A stretch of 64,000 nt of DNA from VBDM01 sp963699535 (GCA_963699535.1 CAVOUJ010000016.1:1-64000); one strand, 5' to 3'. Counted from the first letter of the stretch, positions 37,721 to 47,778 are shown. Notes: generated by a model not told the origin, from the sequence alone. Numbers and translations: made by a program.

Positions 37721-40008
37721 ATGACCGAAAAAACAATACGCCGCGAAGACGCTCGTCTTCTCACCGGGCAGGGCCGCTACACAGCAGACTGGAATCTCCC
37801 CAGGCAGCTCCACGCGCATTTCCTGCGCTCGGACCGCGCTCACGCCGAGATCGTCTCGATCGACGCGACCGCTGCTCTCCAGCGGACTGGCGTCCACCTC
37901 ATTCTCACCGGCGCCGACTACTCGGCTTCGGGATGGAAGTCGCTCCCCGGCGGCGTGACCTACGAGGGCGTGGGCGGCCAGAAGCAGAAGAAGCCTTTCT
38001 GGCCGGCGCTCGCGATCGGCAGGGTCCGCTACGTCGGGCAGCCGGTCGCAATCGTCGTGGCCGAGTCCGCCGCGCTTGCCCAGGACGCCTCCGAGGACGT
38101 TTCGATCGAGTACCGCGACCTTGCACACGCCGTTGGCTTCGACGCTGCGACGCGTTCAGGCGCCCCGCAGATCCATGACGACATTCCCGGCAACCTCGCC
38201 TTCGAGTACGAGTCGGGCGACCGCGCCGCGGTCGAAGCCGCGTTCGCTCGCGCGGCGCTGAAGTCGCGCCTCGCGATGCGCAGCCAGCGCATGGTCGGCA
38301 ACCCGATCGAGCCGCGGGCCTTTCTCGCCCAGTTCGATCCTGCGGGCGGAGCGTTCACCGTGCATACGCCCAGCCAGGGCATGAACAACATGCGCGGCTT
38401 CCTTTCCGCGGCAAGCGGCCTTCCCGCGGACAAGATCCGCGTGATCACCGAGCAGGTCGGCGGGAGCTTCGGCATCCGCAGCTACTCGTACGCCGAGCAT
38501 CTCGCCGTGATGCTCGCCGCGCAGAAGCTCGCGCGCCCCGTGAAATGGGTCGCGACGCGCTCGGAGATCTTCCTCTCCGACAACCAGGGACGCGCTCTGA
38601 CGCTCACCGGAGAACTCGCGCTCGACCGCGAGGGCAGGTTCCTCGCGCTCAGGTTCGAAGACACGGCCGACCTCGGCGCCTTTTCGACGCCTTTCGGGCC
38701 GCAGATCGGCTCGCGCAACATCACCGTCACCATGGGCGGGGTGTATCGCATCCCGGCGCTGTACGCGCACACGCGCTGCGCATACTCGAACGCGGTTCCC
38801 GTTTCGGCCTACCGCGGTGCCGGGCGCCCCGACATCGCCTACGCGATCGAGCGGCTGGTCGACCACGCCGCCGCCGAGCACGGCTTCGACCCGATCGAGC
38901 TGCGCAGAAAGAACTTCGTCCCGCCGGAGGCGATGCCCTACAAGACCGCCAACGGCACGACCTACGACTGCGGCGAGTTCGAGCGCGTGATGGACAAGGC
39001 GCTCGCGCTTGCCGACTGGAAGGGCTTTCCCGCGCGGCGCGAGGCGTCGAAGCGCAAGGGCAGGCTTCGCGGCATCGGCGTCGCGACTTTTCTCGAGATC
39101 AGCGCGCCGGGGCTCGCGCCCAAGGACCAGGCGCACACGCGCTTCGACAAGTCGGGCGAGCTGCACGTGTATACGGTTTCTCAATCCGGGGGCCAGGGCC
39201 ACGAGACCGCGTTCGCGCACATCCTGCAGCGAGGCGCTGGACGTGACGGACCGGTCCATCCATTTCCACGAAGGCAACCCGGACCTCGCCATCGTCGGCA
39301 ACGGCACCGGCGGCTCGCGCTCGCTGTACGGCGCAGGCAGCGCGGTAAAGCTCCTCGGGCCCCAAGCTCGTCGAAACGGCGAAGCCGCACGCGGCTCTGG
39401 CGCTGGGCGCGGACGCCTCGGCGGTGGAGTACCGCGGCGGCGCGTTTCACGCGGCAGGGAAGAGCATCGGTCTCTTCGAGCTTGCACGGAATCTCGCGGG
39501 ACCGTCGCCCCATCCCATGGACTGCATCGCCGAAGGCACCTTCGGCTCGACCTTCCCGAACGGCTGCCACGTCGCCGAGGTCGAGATCGACCCGGAAACC
39601 GGGATGGTGGACGTGGTCAACTACGCGACCGTGGACGACATCGGCAACGTTGTGGATCACACGAGCGTCGAGGGCCAGGTGCACGGCGGCGTGCTGCAGG
39701 GAGTCGGGCAGGCGCTCGCGGAGCACGCTGTATACGATGGCGAGACCGGGCAGCTGCTCGCAGGAAGCTTCATGGACTACCCGATGCCGCGCGCGGACTG
39801 GATGCGCGCCATCGTCTGCGACGAGCACCCGGTGCCGACGAAGTCCAACGCGCTCGGCGCGAAGGGCGTGGGCGAATCGGGGACTTCGGGCGCGCTGCCG
39901 GCGACCATGAACGCGGTCCTGAACGCCGTGCGGCCAGCCGGCGTCAAGGACCTCGACATGCCGGTGACGCCGGACCGTCTTTGGCGCGCGTTGCGCGCCA
40001 GGGCGTGA
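37721..40008 (+). CDS. Xanthine dehydrogenase-family molybdopterin-binding subunit, frame-broken
   Basis: About 760 residues, the length of a CO-dehydrogenase/xanthine-oxidase large subunit. Seen are RREDARLLTGQGRYTADWNLP, RVRYVGQPVAIVVAESAALAQDA, QVGGSFGIRSYSYAEHLAV, the cofactor region VSAYRGAGRPDIAYAIERLVD, and GAKGVGESGTSGALP with the catalytic Glu. Frame changes near 39225 and 39360 break it. It would hydroxylate a carbon next to nitrogen or a carbonyl, using Mo-MCD. The FAD and 2Fe-2S subunits that normally accompany this type are not adjacent. Confidence 0.87.
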
Positions 40009-40058
40009 CAACTAATACGGCTTTCCCGACCCGACAAGGGTGAGGCGGGCTTACTGGT

Positions 40059-40874
40059 TCAGAGCCCCTGCAGAATCGCGCGCCGCCGCTCGCTGTATTC
40101 TTCTTCCGTGATCAACCCCTTTGCCTTGAGCTGGTCGAGCGTGCGGAGCCTGCTTTCGATCTCCTGATAGCGGCTATCGGCCGCCGGCGCGGTGCTTGTA
40201 CCGCCGGTCGTTTCTTTCGGCCCCGGCAGCATGGTCGTGTCGAGCATCACCCAATCCGAACGTTCGCTGGCGAGGTGCCCGTTTCCGGGCACCAGCTTCC
40301 AGTTGGTGTCGGCACGATGCGCACGGGATCCGGGCTGGAACACCGGCGGCACCGCGTAGCCCATCTGGCCGTCTTCGTAGAGATCGTGAACCAGCCTGAA
40401 GATAATGTTGATCTGCCGGTCGCGCACAAAGAGGCGGCCGGAGGTTACAGACTTCGACGACCACGCGCCGAGGAACCCGTGCTTTCCGGTCACAGCGAAG
40501 GTCACGTCTTCTCTCGGCCCCGCTTTTGCGAGCGCCGCGACAAGGTGCGGCGCGATTTCTTTCAGTTCCCCGTCGGTAAACATCGGCACGGCGGCCCCTG
40601 ATACGCCGCCTTCCACCTTGAGGCTTGCCAGCGTCTGGTTGAGCGCGTCGACGGAAATACCGAAAGGGTGGGCGTTGTCGGGAGCGCCGGCTTCGATACG
40701 CTCGATGCGTACATACCCAAACTGCGGCCGATATTCGTAGCTGACGATCTGTGGATCTCCGGCGACACCGATCAAGCCGCAGGCGGACAACCCCATTGCG
40801 ACACCAGCCCAGAAGGCGACGCGAGCGACGAGACGAAGAAGCGAACCGGCCTGGAGTCTTCTCGGTTTGATCAT
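40059..40874 (-). CDS. Lipoprotein with C-terminal SHOCT domain
   Basis: 271 residues. The signal peptide ends in a lipobox (GLSAC, Cys about 32). A central domain I do not recognise (YEYRPQFGYVRIERIEAGAPDNAHP and FAVTGKHGFLGAWSSKSVTSGRLF) precedes the SHOCT motif LDQLKAKGLITEEEYSERRRAIL at the very end. SHOCT domains are short helical oligomerisation modules. Its start codon falls at the left edge of a dispersed repeat shared with 26.1 kb, and no good ribosome site is visible. The frame is intact. Confidence 0.75.
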   Translation of the reverse strand: MIKPRRLQAGSLLRLVARVAFWAGVAMGLSACGLIGVAGDPQIVSYEYRPQFGYVRIERIEAGAPDNAHPFGISVDALNQTLASLKVEGGVSGAAVPMFTDGELKEIAPHLVAALAKAGPREDVTFAVTGKHGFLGAWSSKSVTSGRLFVRDRQINIIFRLVHDLYEDGQMGYAVPPVFQPGSRAHRADTNWKLVPGNGHLASERSDWVMLDTTMLPGPKETTGGTSTAPAADSRYQEIESRLRTLDQLKAKGLITEEEYSERRRAILQGL

Positions 40875-40910
40875 TGGAGGCGCAAGCGGCCCGGTGCCCG
40901 TAGCGCGTCG
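40873..40910. repeat. Second copy of the dispersed repeat seen at 26.12 kb
   Basis: From GGAGGCGCAAGCGGC at 40877 onward this segment matches 26125-26158 with only a few mismatches, and similarity fades after GTCG. Both copies lie at or just upstream of a minus-strand start codon. This copy lacks the left half of the palindrome. Confidence 0.5.
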
Positions 40911-40914
40911 CTTC

Positions 40915-40946
40915 GCCCGGAGCGGGCAAAGTGACCCGCTCCGGGC
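40915..40946. other. Long perfect hairpin downstream of the oxidoreductase operon
   Basis: GCCCGGAGCGGG and CCCGCTCCGGGC pair perfectly over 12 bp around an eight-base loop, 24 bp after the stop of the minus-strand molybdoenzyme gene. No T-run follows. It may stabilise the transcript 3' end, or belong to the adjacent repeat. Confidence 0.5.
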
Positions 40947-40969
40947 GCGGGCTCGTACTCCGTCAAAGC

Positions 40970-43184
40970 CTACGCCAGCACCGTTTTCACCCGCTCCGGC
41001 GACATCGGCAGGCTGCGCACGCGCTTTCCGGTGAGCTGGAACACCGCGTTGGCAATCGCCGGCGCGACCGCGGGCACGCCGATCTCGCCCATTCCCGTCG
41101 GCGGGCCGTCCGAGGCCACGATCTTCGTGTGGATCTCGGGCATGTCGCTCATGCGCAGCACCTTGTAGGTGTTGAAATTGGCCTGCTGCACCGCACCGCC
41201 CTTGATCGTCAGCTCCTCGATCAGCGCCGCGCTCAGGCCGTACGCGACGGCGCTTTCGAGCTGGGCGTGGACGTTCTCGGGCTGAACGACGAGCCCGGGA
41301 TCCACCGCGATCCAGTAGTTGTGCACCTTGATCGCGCCGCTGGCGCGATCTACCGAGACCTCGGCGACGCCGGCCGATAGCGTGTCGTGATATTCGGCGA
41401 ACGCGATCCCCATGCCGCGACCGGAGCGCTTGCGCTTGAAGTCGGACATCTCGGCGGCCGCACGGATCACCGCGTTCGCGCGCGGGTCGCCGCGCGTCAG
41501 CTCGAGGCGCAGGTCCAGCGGGTCCCTTCCCGAGGCGTGCGCGACCTCGTCGAGGAAGGATTCGACCGCGAACTTGTTGTAGCCCGCACCGATCCCGCGC
41601 CAAGCGTGCACGCGCATGCCGCGTACCTCGCGCACCGCATCCGCCAGCACGTTGGGGAGCGCGTAGTGCGGCATCTCCATGCCGCGCCAGCCGATCAGGT
41701 CCTTGCCGCCGCTCGCCTTGAAGCGCGGCGGCACGGCGACTGCGTCGACGTTCTCGGCGACGATCCTGTGATGCCAGCCGACGATGTTGCCGCGGGCATC
41801 CAGGCCCGCCTTCATGATGTGATGCGTCATCGGCCTCGGCCTGCCGGCGGCGAAGTCGTCCTCGCGCGTGAGCATCAGCTTCACCGTCTGCTTGGTCACG
41901 TTGGCGAGCGCCACCGCCTGCGCGATGACGTCGGGCGTGATGCGCCTGCCGTAGCCGCCGCCCAGATAGTGTTGATTCACGCGGATCTTGTCGGGAGTCG
42001 TCTTCAGCACCTGCGAAGCGGCAAAGGCGGCGAGCCCCGGAGCCTGCGTGCCGGTCCAGATCTCCGCCGACATGCCGTCGGCGGCGACCCTCGCGACGCA
42101 ATTCATAGGCTCCATCTGGGCGTGGTAGCAGTGCTCCGACCAGTATTCGGCCTCCATCGTCCTTTCCGCCTTGCGCAATGCGGCGGCGCCCTCGCCCTTC
42201 TTCACCCATTCCATCGCCTGCGCGTTCGGATCGCGGCCGTGGCGCGAATACTCCGCCTTGGCCGTCTCCGAATCGAACGCAGCGGCCTGCGCGCCGGACG
42301 TGTCCCAGGTGACCTTGAGCGCGTTGCGCCCGGCGCGCGTCGCCTCAACCGAGCTTCCCAGCACGGCGACGCCGAAGGGCATGGGCACGACCTTGTCCAC
42401 GCCCTTGATCTTCATCGCCGCGGACGAGTCCACGTTGCCGGGCTTGGCACCTTCCATCGGCGACTCGAGGATCGCGGCGTAGACCATTCCCGGAACCTGC
42501 ACGTCGATACCGTACTTCGCCGTGCCGTTCACCTTCAAGGGAACGTCCAGGCGGCCGATGTCGGCGCGCCCGATCAGGCGGAACTGCGAGGGCTTGGTCA
42601 GATCGGCCTCGCTGACCCTGGGCGGCTCGGCCGGCACCGTGGCGAACTTGGCGATCTCGCCGTAGGAGATGCGCCGGCCCGATTTTGCGTGCAGCACGAC
42701 GCTGGGCGTGGTCGAGAGCTCGGTGCGCGGAACGTTCCACTGGCGCGCGACGTTGTCGAGCAGCACGACGCGCGCCTGGGCGCCCGCCATGCGCAGCGGC
42801 GTGTAGTACCCGGCGACCGAGATGCTCGCAAGGGACGCGATGTTGCCGTTCAGCAGCGGATGCGGATTGCCGTAGAGCTTGGGAATCGGCGGCGCAGAAC
42901 TGCGTCCTCACCTTGGACCAGTCGGCGTCCAGCTCTTCCGCGAGGATGAGCGGCAGCGAGGTCATGATGCCCTGGCCCATCTCTCCTCCGGGGACCATGA
43001 TCGTGACGGTGTCGTCGGTGCCTATCGTCACCCAGGCGTTGAGGCGCACGGGGCCTTCGGCGGCCAGCGCATCGGAAACCCGTCCCAGCAGGCCTCCGCC
43101 CAGGGTGAAGCCGAACGTCAGCCCGCCGGTCCCGGCGATGAACTCGCGGCGCGTGATCTTCGTCTCGAGAATGTGATCGCTCAT
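40970..43184 (-). CDS. Isoquinoline 1-oxidoreductase-type molybdopterin subunit (IorB-like), frame-broken
   Basis: About 735 residues. The Tat motif TRREFIAGTGG is at residues 10-20, so the enzyme is exported with its cofactor. Family blocks are TIMVPGGEMGQGIMTSLPLILAEELDADW, QHYLGGGYGRRITPDVIAQAVALA, and TGMGEIGVPAVAPAIANAVFQLTG with the catalytic Glu. One frame change near 42890 breaks it. Together with the 2Fe-2S subunit encoded just upstream it should oxidise an N-heterocycle or aldehyde at the periplasmic side. Electron acceptors such as cytochromes are not in the window. Its start lies 2 bp after the upstream stop. Confidence 0.9.
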
Positions 43185-43186
43185 GG

Positions 43187-43645
43187 CTAGGCCTCCTTCG
43201 CCGCGCGCTGGATCGCCTTGACGATCCGCGGATAGGTTCCACAGCGGCAGATGTTGCCGTTCATGTGCGCGACGATCTCGTCGCGGGTCGGCCTCTTGTT
43301 CTTCGCGAGCAGCGCCGCCGCCTGCATGATCTGGCCCGATTGGCAGTAGCCGCACTGCGGCACCTGCTCGGCGATCCAGGCTTTCTGCAGCGGGTGGCTG
43401 GAGTCGGGCGACAGGCCCTCGATGGTGGTGACGTTCTTTCCGGCCACCGACGAGATGGTGGTGACGCAGGACCGCGTCGGATTGCCTTCGACATGGACGG
43501 TGCAGGCGCCGCACTGCGCGATGCCGCAGCCGAATTTGGTCCCGGTGAGGCTCAAGTGCTCCCGGATCACCCAGAGTAAGGGCGCGTCGGGCTCGGCCTC
43601 CACCCGCACGCCTTTTCCGTTCAACGTAAACGCGATCGACGCCAT
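43187..43645 (-). CDS. (2Fe-2S)-binding small subunit (IorA-like)
   Basis: 152 residues with both clusters of the xanthine-oxidase small subunit. The plant-type cluster uses C40, C45, C48 and C60 (FGCGIAQCGACTV). The alpha-helical cluster uses C98, C101, C133 and C135 (QCGYCQSGQ and NICRCGTYPRI). It passes electrons from the Mo subunit encoded immediately downstream. It has no signal peptide and presumably hitch-hikes through the Tat pathway with its partner. The frame is intact. Confidence 0.93.
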   Translation of the reverse strand: MASIAFTLNGKGVRVEAEPDAPLLWVIREHLSLTGTKFGCGIAQCGACTVHVEGNPTRSCVTTISSVAGKNVTTIEGLSPDSSHPLQKAWIAEQVPQCGYCQSGQIMQAAALLAKNKRPTRDEIVAHMNGNICRCGTYPRIVKAIQRAAKEA

Positions 43646-43740
43646 GGACTCCTCCTCGGAAGGGATTTCTGGCCGGACAAGTTACCACTCGGCCGCGCTC
43701 CGCACAATCGCCGCGGGCGGTGGGCAGCGGGCGGGCAGCC

Positions 43741-43765
43741 GGGGTTCCTGCCTGGACGGAACCCC
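43741..43765. promoter_or_regulatory. Perfect inverted repeat in the divergent promoter region
   Basis: GGGGTTCC and GGAACCCC are separated by nine bases. A direct repeat TTCCGGA also occurs twice between 43775 and 43805. The region separates the oxidoreductase operon from the aldolase gene, so these are candidate regulator sites. No regulator gene adjoins. Confidence 0.4.
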
Positions 43766-43815
43766 GAGCCTGCTTCCGGAGTTAGACTATCCCGACTTCC
43801 GGACGAGGAGCAGCC

Positions 43816-44592
43816 ATGACCGTCACCCGCATCAAGAAGCAGAAATCCGTCAGAGACCAGGTCTCCCCCGAGGAATGGGCGAAGCGCGTCGACCTCGCCG
43901 CCGCCTACCGCCTGGTGCACCTCTACGGCATGGACGAGATGATCGCGAACCACATCTCGACCCGCGTGCCGGGCGAGGACGGCGCCTTCCTCATCAATCC
44001 CTACGGCATGCTCTACGAGCAGATGCATGCCTCGTGCTTCATCAAGCTCGACCTCGACGGCAAGATCCTGTTCAACCCCACCGAATACGACATCAACCGC
44101 GCCGGCTTCGTCATCCACAGCGCGATCCACCGCGCGCGGCACGAGGTGGACTGCATCATCCACACCCACACCATCGCGGGGATGGCGGTGTCGGCGATGA
44201 AGTGCGGCTTGATGCCGATCGCGCAGACCGCGATGCGCTTCATCGACATCGGCTACCACGACTACGAGGGCATCGCCATCAACCTCGACGAGCAGGCGAG
44301 CCTCGTGCGCGACCTGGGGAACCGCGAGGCGATGATCCTCAGGAACCACGGCTTGCTGGTCGTCGGCGCGAGCATCCCGCAGGCCTTCGACAACATCTTC
44401 CGCCTGGAGCGGGCCTGCCAGTTGCAGGTGACCACGCTCGCGTGCAACACCGAGCTCTCGCTCCCGCCGCGCAAGGTCGTCGAGGAGGCTTCGCACCTCT
44501 ACCAGCCCGGCGTGCGGCGCAAGCTCGGCCTGCTCGAGTGGCCGGCGCTCATCAGGAAGCTCGACGCGCTCGATCCGTCGTACCGGGAGTAG
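43816..44592 (+). CDS. Class II aldolase/adducin family protein
   Basis: 258 residues of the L-fuculose-phosphate aldolase fold. The metal ligands are in CIIHTHTIAGMAV (two His) and the later NHGLLVVGASIPQAFDNIF. ANHISTRVPGEDGAFLINPYGMLYEQM is the usual phosphate-loop region, but here it resembles the non-sugar branch of the family found in Bug-rich betaproteobacteria. It could be an aldolase, decarboxylase or epimerase, and the substrate is unknown. The start has a GAGGAG site. The frame is intact. Confidence 0.88.
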   Translation: MTVTRIKKQKSVRDQVSPEEWAKRVDLAAAYRLVHLYGMDEMIANHISTRVPGEDGAFLINPYGMLYEQMHASCFIKLDLDGKILFNPTEYDINRAGFVIHSAIHRARHEVDCIIHTHTIAGMAVSAMKCGLMPIAQTAMRFIDIGYHDYEGIAINLDEQASLVRDLGNREAMILRNHGLLVVGASIPQAFDNIFRLERACQLQVTTLACNTELSLPPRKVVEEASHLYQPGVRRKLGLLEWPALIRKLDALDPSYRE

Positions 44593-44624
44593 TCCGCCAA
44601 CCGATATCCGCTGCGAGCCCCTCC

Positions 44625-44789
44625 ATGATCAATGCGGCCTGGCACAAGCAACACCGCATGCCGCCTCGCGCTACCCCTCAGCAGCGCTTGCGCTGGCACC
44701 TCGCCCACGCGAAGGCGTGCGGCTGCCGGAAGCTCACCGCCCCGATGTTGAGAGAACTCCGGCGCCGTGCACGGAAGACCTGTTCATGA
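44625..44789 (+). CDS. Small conserved basic protein, function unknown
   Basis: 54 residues: MINAAWHKQHRMPPRATPQQ, then RLRWHLAHAKACGCRKLTAP. The WHKxHxMPxxAT...RxxWHxxHAxxCGC pattern is one I associate with short hypothetical proteins widespread in proteobacteria. The His and Cys residues could bind a metal. Length and pattern support a real gene despite its size. It lies 32 bp after the aldolase gene. Confidence 0.6.
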   Translation: MINAAWHKQHRMPPRATPQQRLRWHLAHAKACGCRKLTAPMLRELRRRARKTCS

Positions 44790-44908
44790 AGCGATCGCCT
44801 GTGCTAGGCGTCTTGCTCGCCCCACTTGCTCTGATGCCCGTAGTCTCTTGGACGACACCCTGGGATAGTCGGTTTACGTTTTGGACGGTATTCGCACCAA
44901 CGCCTTGA
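44786..44908 (+). CDS. Very short hydrophobic open frame, doubtful
   Basis: A 40-codon frame (MKRSPVLGVLLAPLALMPVV at its start) overlaps the previous stop as ATGA and has one potential membrane segment. The overlap hints at coupling, but there is no recognisable homology and it may be fortuitous. Confidence 0.2.
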   Translation: MKRSPVLGVLLAPLALMPVVSWTTPWDSRFTFWTVFAPTP

Positions 44909-45017
44909 TCGGCTTGAAGGATGTCCATGGCGGGGAGGAGAATGGCGCCTTGCAAACTGACTATTTGTCACCTAAAAAGTCAACCGATACAAGTTCGGCG
45001 TCAAAGGGGAAGCACTA

Positions 45018-45584
45018 ATGGACACGAGCGCCTATTCAATTGACCAGCTCGCTGGGGATCTCAGAGAGATATGCGCGCAAACGAAGGACGAGCGGGAAAT
45101 ATTGAGCCGAGCCCGCCCGCTCGTCCGCCGCGCCGCACTGGCGAAAGACTCGTGGCTCAAGCCGCACATGTATGAGGCCGACCCGGAACAGGGCTTCGGG
45201 GTCCATCTACTGCACGAGGAGCCGAACCACTCGCTGGCGATTTTTGCGGTCAGTTGGCTGCCCGGTCGGGGCACCCCGCCTCACGATCACGGCACCTGGG
45301 CACTGGTGGCCGGTGTGGACGGACCGGAAATGAACAAGTTCTTCGACCGCGTCGACGACCGAACCCGCCGGGGACATGCAGAATTGAAGAAAATCGGCGA
45401 AAAGGTGTTCGGCGTAGGAGAGGTCGTCGCGATGCCGACTGGAGGAATTCATATCGTGTGGAACGAGACTGACAAGGTAACCTTGTCGCTGCACATCTAC
45501 GGCAAGCACATCAATTTCACAGGGCGGTCACAGTTTGATCCGGAAAAACAAACCGAAACTCCGTTCGTCCTCAAATTGGCGTAG
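45018..45584 (+). CDS. Cysteine dioxygenase-like cupin (thiol dioxygenase)
   Basis: 188-residue cupin of the bacterial cysteine/3-mercaptopropionate dioxygenase class. The three-His iron site is H89 and H91 in TPPHDHGTWALVAGVDG and H145 in PTGGIHIVWNE. The HIYGKHINFTGRSQFD ending is typical. It should add O2 to a thiol to give a sulfinate. Codon use is visibly less GC-rich than that of flanking genes, and an attC-like hairpin follows, so recent acquisition is possible. The frame is intact. Confidence 0.88.
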   Translation: MDTSAYSIDQLAGDLREICAQTKDEREILSRARPLVRRAALAKDSWLKPHMYEADPEQGFGVHLLHEEPNHSLAIFAVSWLPGRGTPPHDHGTWALVAGVDGPEMNKFFDRVDDRTRRGHAELKKIGEKVFGVGEVVAMPTGGIHIVWNETDKVTLSLHIYGKHINFTGRSQFDPEKQTETPFVLKLA

Positions 45585-45615
45585 CGCTTCACGGCTCATG
45601 TGCGCGTTGCGGCAG

Positions 45616-45692
45616 ACAATAGAGCTTGACGCCGAACCAGCTCTTGCAGCGGACGCGCCGCAAGCGGCGCGCCGCTGAAGGCAACATTAGGC
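45616..45692 (+). other. attC-like imperfect hairpin (possible decayed integron recombination site)
   Basis: CAGCGG-AC-GCGCCG pairs with CGGCGC-G-CCGCTG (45647-45676) with an unpaired base pair on one arm. It is followed by CAACATTAGGC, close to the attC end GTTAGGC. The left consensus is poor. Without an integrase or further sites this remains a suggestion. Confidence 0.3.
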
Positions 45693-45737
45693 CCAGGACC
45701 ACGGACGATCAGCGTCCGGCTGAGGAAGGGAGACCAC

Positions 45738-46253
45738 ATGAAGACGGAGCAAAAAATCGTCGCCGTTGGTGCTGCAAGTGGAGTGGTGGCAATGGCGCTG
45801 AGCGTGGGGGTTCTCACAAATGCCTTACCGACGCCAGTGATCGCAGATACGCTCGGCGAGCGCCTAGCGTACGCGCTGCGGGCGAACATTGTCGCTGTCG
45901 TGCCGTTTTTCATCATGCTCGCCACGGTAGGCAATTCGCGTTTCTTGAGCGAGGCGATAGACCCCACTCGCCGCGCGGAGAGTCGTTCGATGGAAATCGA
46001 CGGGCGCGTCGCCGACAACACGCTACAGCAGAATTTCGTCTTCGCCGTCGCGTCGCTCGCATTGAGCACGATTGTTCCTCTGCATCATCTGCAAGTCGTC
46101 TGGGCCTGCACCATCGTATTCGTAGCCGCGCGTGCTATTTTCTGGCTGGGCTACCGGCTCAATCCACTCTATCGCGCACCCGGGATGTCGGCGACCGCCT
46201 ACATGAATCTGGGCATGATCCTGTATGTTCTTTTCTATGCCTTCGTGCGCTAA
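45738..46253 (+). CDS. MAPEG-family membrane protein
   Basis: 171 residues with four membrane segments. The MAPEG pattern is seen in RANIVAVVPFFIMLATVGN, RVADNTLQQNFVFAVASLALS and FVAARAIFWLGYRLNPLYRAPGMSATAYMNLGMI. The family includes glutathione-dependent membrane enzymes; bacterial functions are largely unknown. The start has an AGGGAGACC site. Codon use is lower in GC than the surrounding genes. It lies directly after the attC-like hairpin. Confidence 0.85.
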   Translation: MKTEQKIVAVGAASGVVAMALSVGVLTNALPTPVIADTLGERLAYALRANIVAVVPFFIMLATVGNSRFLSEAIDPTRRAESRSMEIDGRVADNTLQQNFVFAVASLALSTIVPLHHLQVVWACTIVFVAARAIFWLGYRLNPLYRAPGMSATAYMNLGMILYVLFYAFVR

Positions 46254-46269
46254 TGACCCCGAGGGCACC

Positions 46270-47778
46270 ATGATCTCCTTCGGTGTAGGCTCTCGTATGC
46301 TCCACGCCGCGCAACGCTACGGTGCCCGTTGCGTCGCCGCCCCGCTGGCGGCAGCGATCCTTTGCGCGGCGCCTGCCGGGGCGCAGGAGAAGGCGGCGCC
46401 GGCCAAGCCGCGGCAGCTGAGCCTGCAGAACGAACCCTGGACGGGCGACTTCGACCAGATGCTCGAGCGGCGCGTCATCCGCGTGCTGGCGCCCTACAGC
46501 AGGACGCTCTACTACGTCGACAAGGGACACGAGCAGGGGATCACCGCGGAGGTGGTGCGCGAGTTCGAGCGCTATGTCAACCGCCGGTACGCGAAGCAGC
46601 TCGGCAAGCGTCCGCTGACGGTGTTCCTGATCCCGACCACGCGCGACAAGCTGCTCCCCGGGCTGGCGGAGGGGCGGGGCGACATCGCGGCCGGCAACCT
46701 CACCGCCACCGAAGAGCGGCTGAAGGTCGTGGATTTCGCGGCGCCGCAAGACCGCAAGCCGGTGCGCGAGCTGATCGTCACGGGGCCGGCGTCGCCGCCG
46801 CTCGCGACGCTCGACGATCTCTCCGGCAAGACGGTGCACGTGCGCAAGTCGAGCAGCTACTACGAGAGCGTCGTGGCCCTGAATGCCCGGCTCGCGAAGG
46901 AGCGCAAGGCGCCGGTCAAGGTCGTCGAGCTGCCGGACGCCCTCGAGGACGAGGACGCGCTCGAGATGCTCGCCGCCGGTCTGTTCGAGCTCGGCGTGGT
47001 GGACGACTGGAAGGCCCTGCTGTGGGCGCGGATCCTGCCCAAGATCAAGGTGCGCGAGGATCTCGTGCTGCGCGCCGAGGGCCACACGGGCTGGGCGATC
47101 CGCAAGGGGAGCGCCAAGCTCGGCGGTGTGCTGACGGATTTCTACCGCGGCGTCGTCAAGAAGCAGGGCGTGATCGAATCGCGCCTCGCGCAGCAGGAAA
47201 GGCGCATCAAGCACGTCCGCAACAACACCGCGGGAGCGGAATGGAAGCGCTTTCAAGCGACGGTCCGTCTGTTCGAGAAATACGGCGCGAGGTACGGGTT
47301 CGATCCGCTGATGCTCACCGCCCAGGGCTACCAGGAATCGAAGCTGCGCCAGGACGCGCGCAGCCACGCCGGCGCGATCGGCGTGATGCAGATCATGCCA
47401 GACACGGGCAACGAGCTGCGCGTGGGCGACATCCACCAGCTCGAGCCCAACATCCATGCCGGGGCGAAGTACATGAACCAGCTGATGACGCGCTACTTCG
47501 CCGATGCGAACTTCAGCGAGCAGGACCGGACCCTGTTCGCGTTCGCCAGCTACAACGCCGGCCCGGGGACCATCTCGCGCATGCGCCGCGAGGCTGCGAA
47601 GGGCGGGCTCGATCCGGACAAGTGGTTCGACAGCGTCGAGGTCGTCGTGGCGCGGCGCATCGGCATCGAGACCACGACCTACGTGCGCAATATCTACAAG
47701 TACTACGTGGCCTACAAGCTGGCGCTCGACGCGCAGGAGGCCGCACGCAAAGCGCGCGAACAGGCAGCGCCCCGCTAG
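46270..47778 (+). CDS. MltF-like membrane-bound lytic transglycosylase
   Basis: About 502 residues. An N-terminal signal (APLAAAILCAAPAGAQE) precedes a SBP_bac_3 domain (RVIRVLAPYSRTLYYVDKGHEQGITAEVVREFERYVNRRY). The C-terminal SLT domain (from about 330) has catalytic E356 in QGYQESKLRQD, then SHAGAIGVMQIMP and FAFASYNAGPG. It should cleave peptidoglycan from the periplasm under control of a bound ligand. ATG 46270 was chosen; ATG 46297 is an alternative that shortens the pre-signal region. The frame is intact. Confidence 0.9.
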   Translation: MISFGVGSRMLHAAQRYGARCVAAPLAAAILCAAPAGAQEKAAPAKPRQLSLQNEPWTGDFDQMLERRVIRVLAPYSRTLYYVDKGHEQGITAEVVREFERYVNRRYAKQLGKRPLTVFLIPTTRDKLLPGLAEGRGDIAAGNLTATEERLKVVDFAAPQDRKPVRELIVTGPASPPLATLDDLSGKTVHVRKSSSYYESVVALNARLAKERKAPVKVVELPDALEDEDALEMLAAGLFELGVVDDWKALLWARILPKIKVREDLVLRAEGHTGWAIRKGSAKLGGVLTDFYRGVVKKQGVIESRLAQQERRIKHVRNNTAGAEWKRFQATVRLFEKYGARYGFDPLMLTAQGYQESKLRQDARSHAGAIGVMQIMPDTGNELRVGDIHQLEPNIHAGAKYMNQLMTRYFADANFSEQDRTLFAFASYNAGPGTISRMRREAAKGGLDPDKWFDSVEVVVARRIGIETTTYVRNIYKYYVAYKLALDAQEAARKAREQAAPR

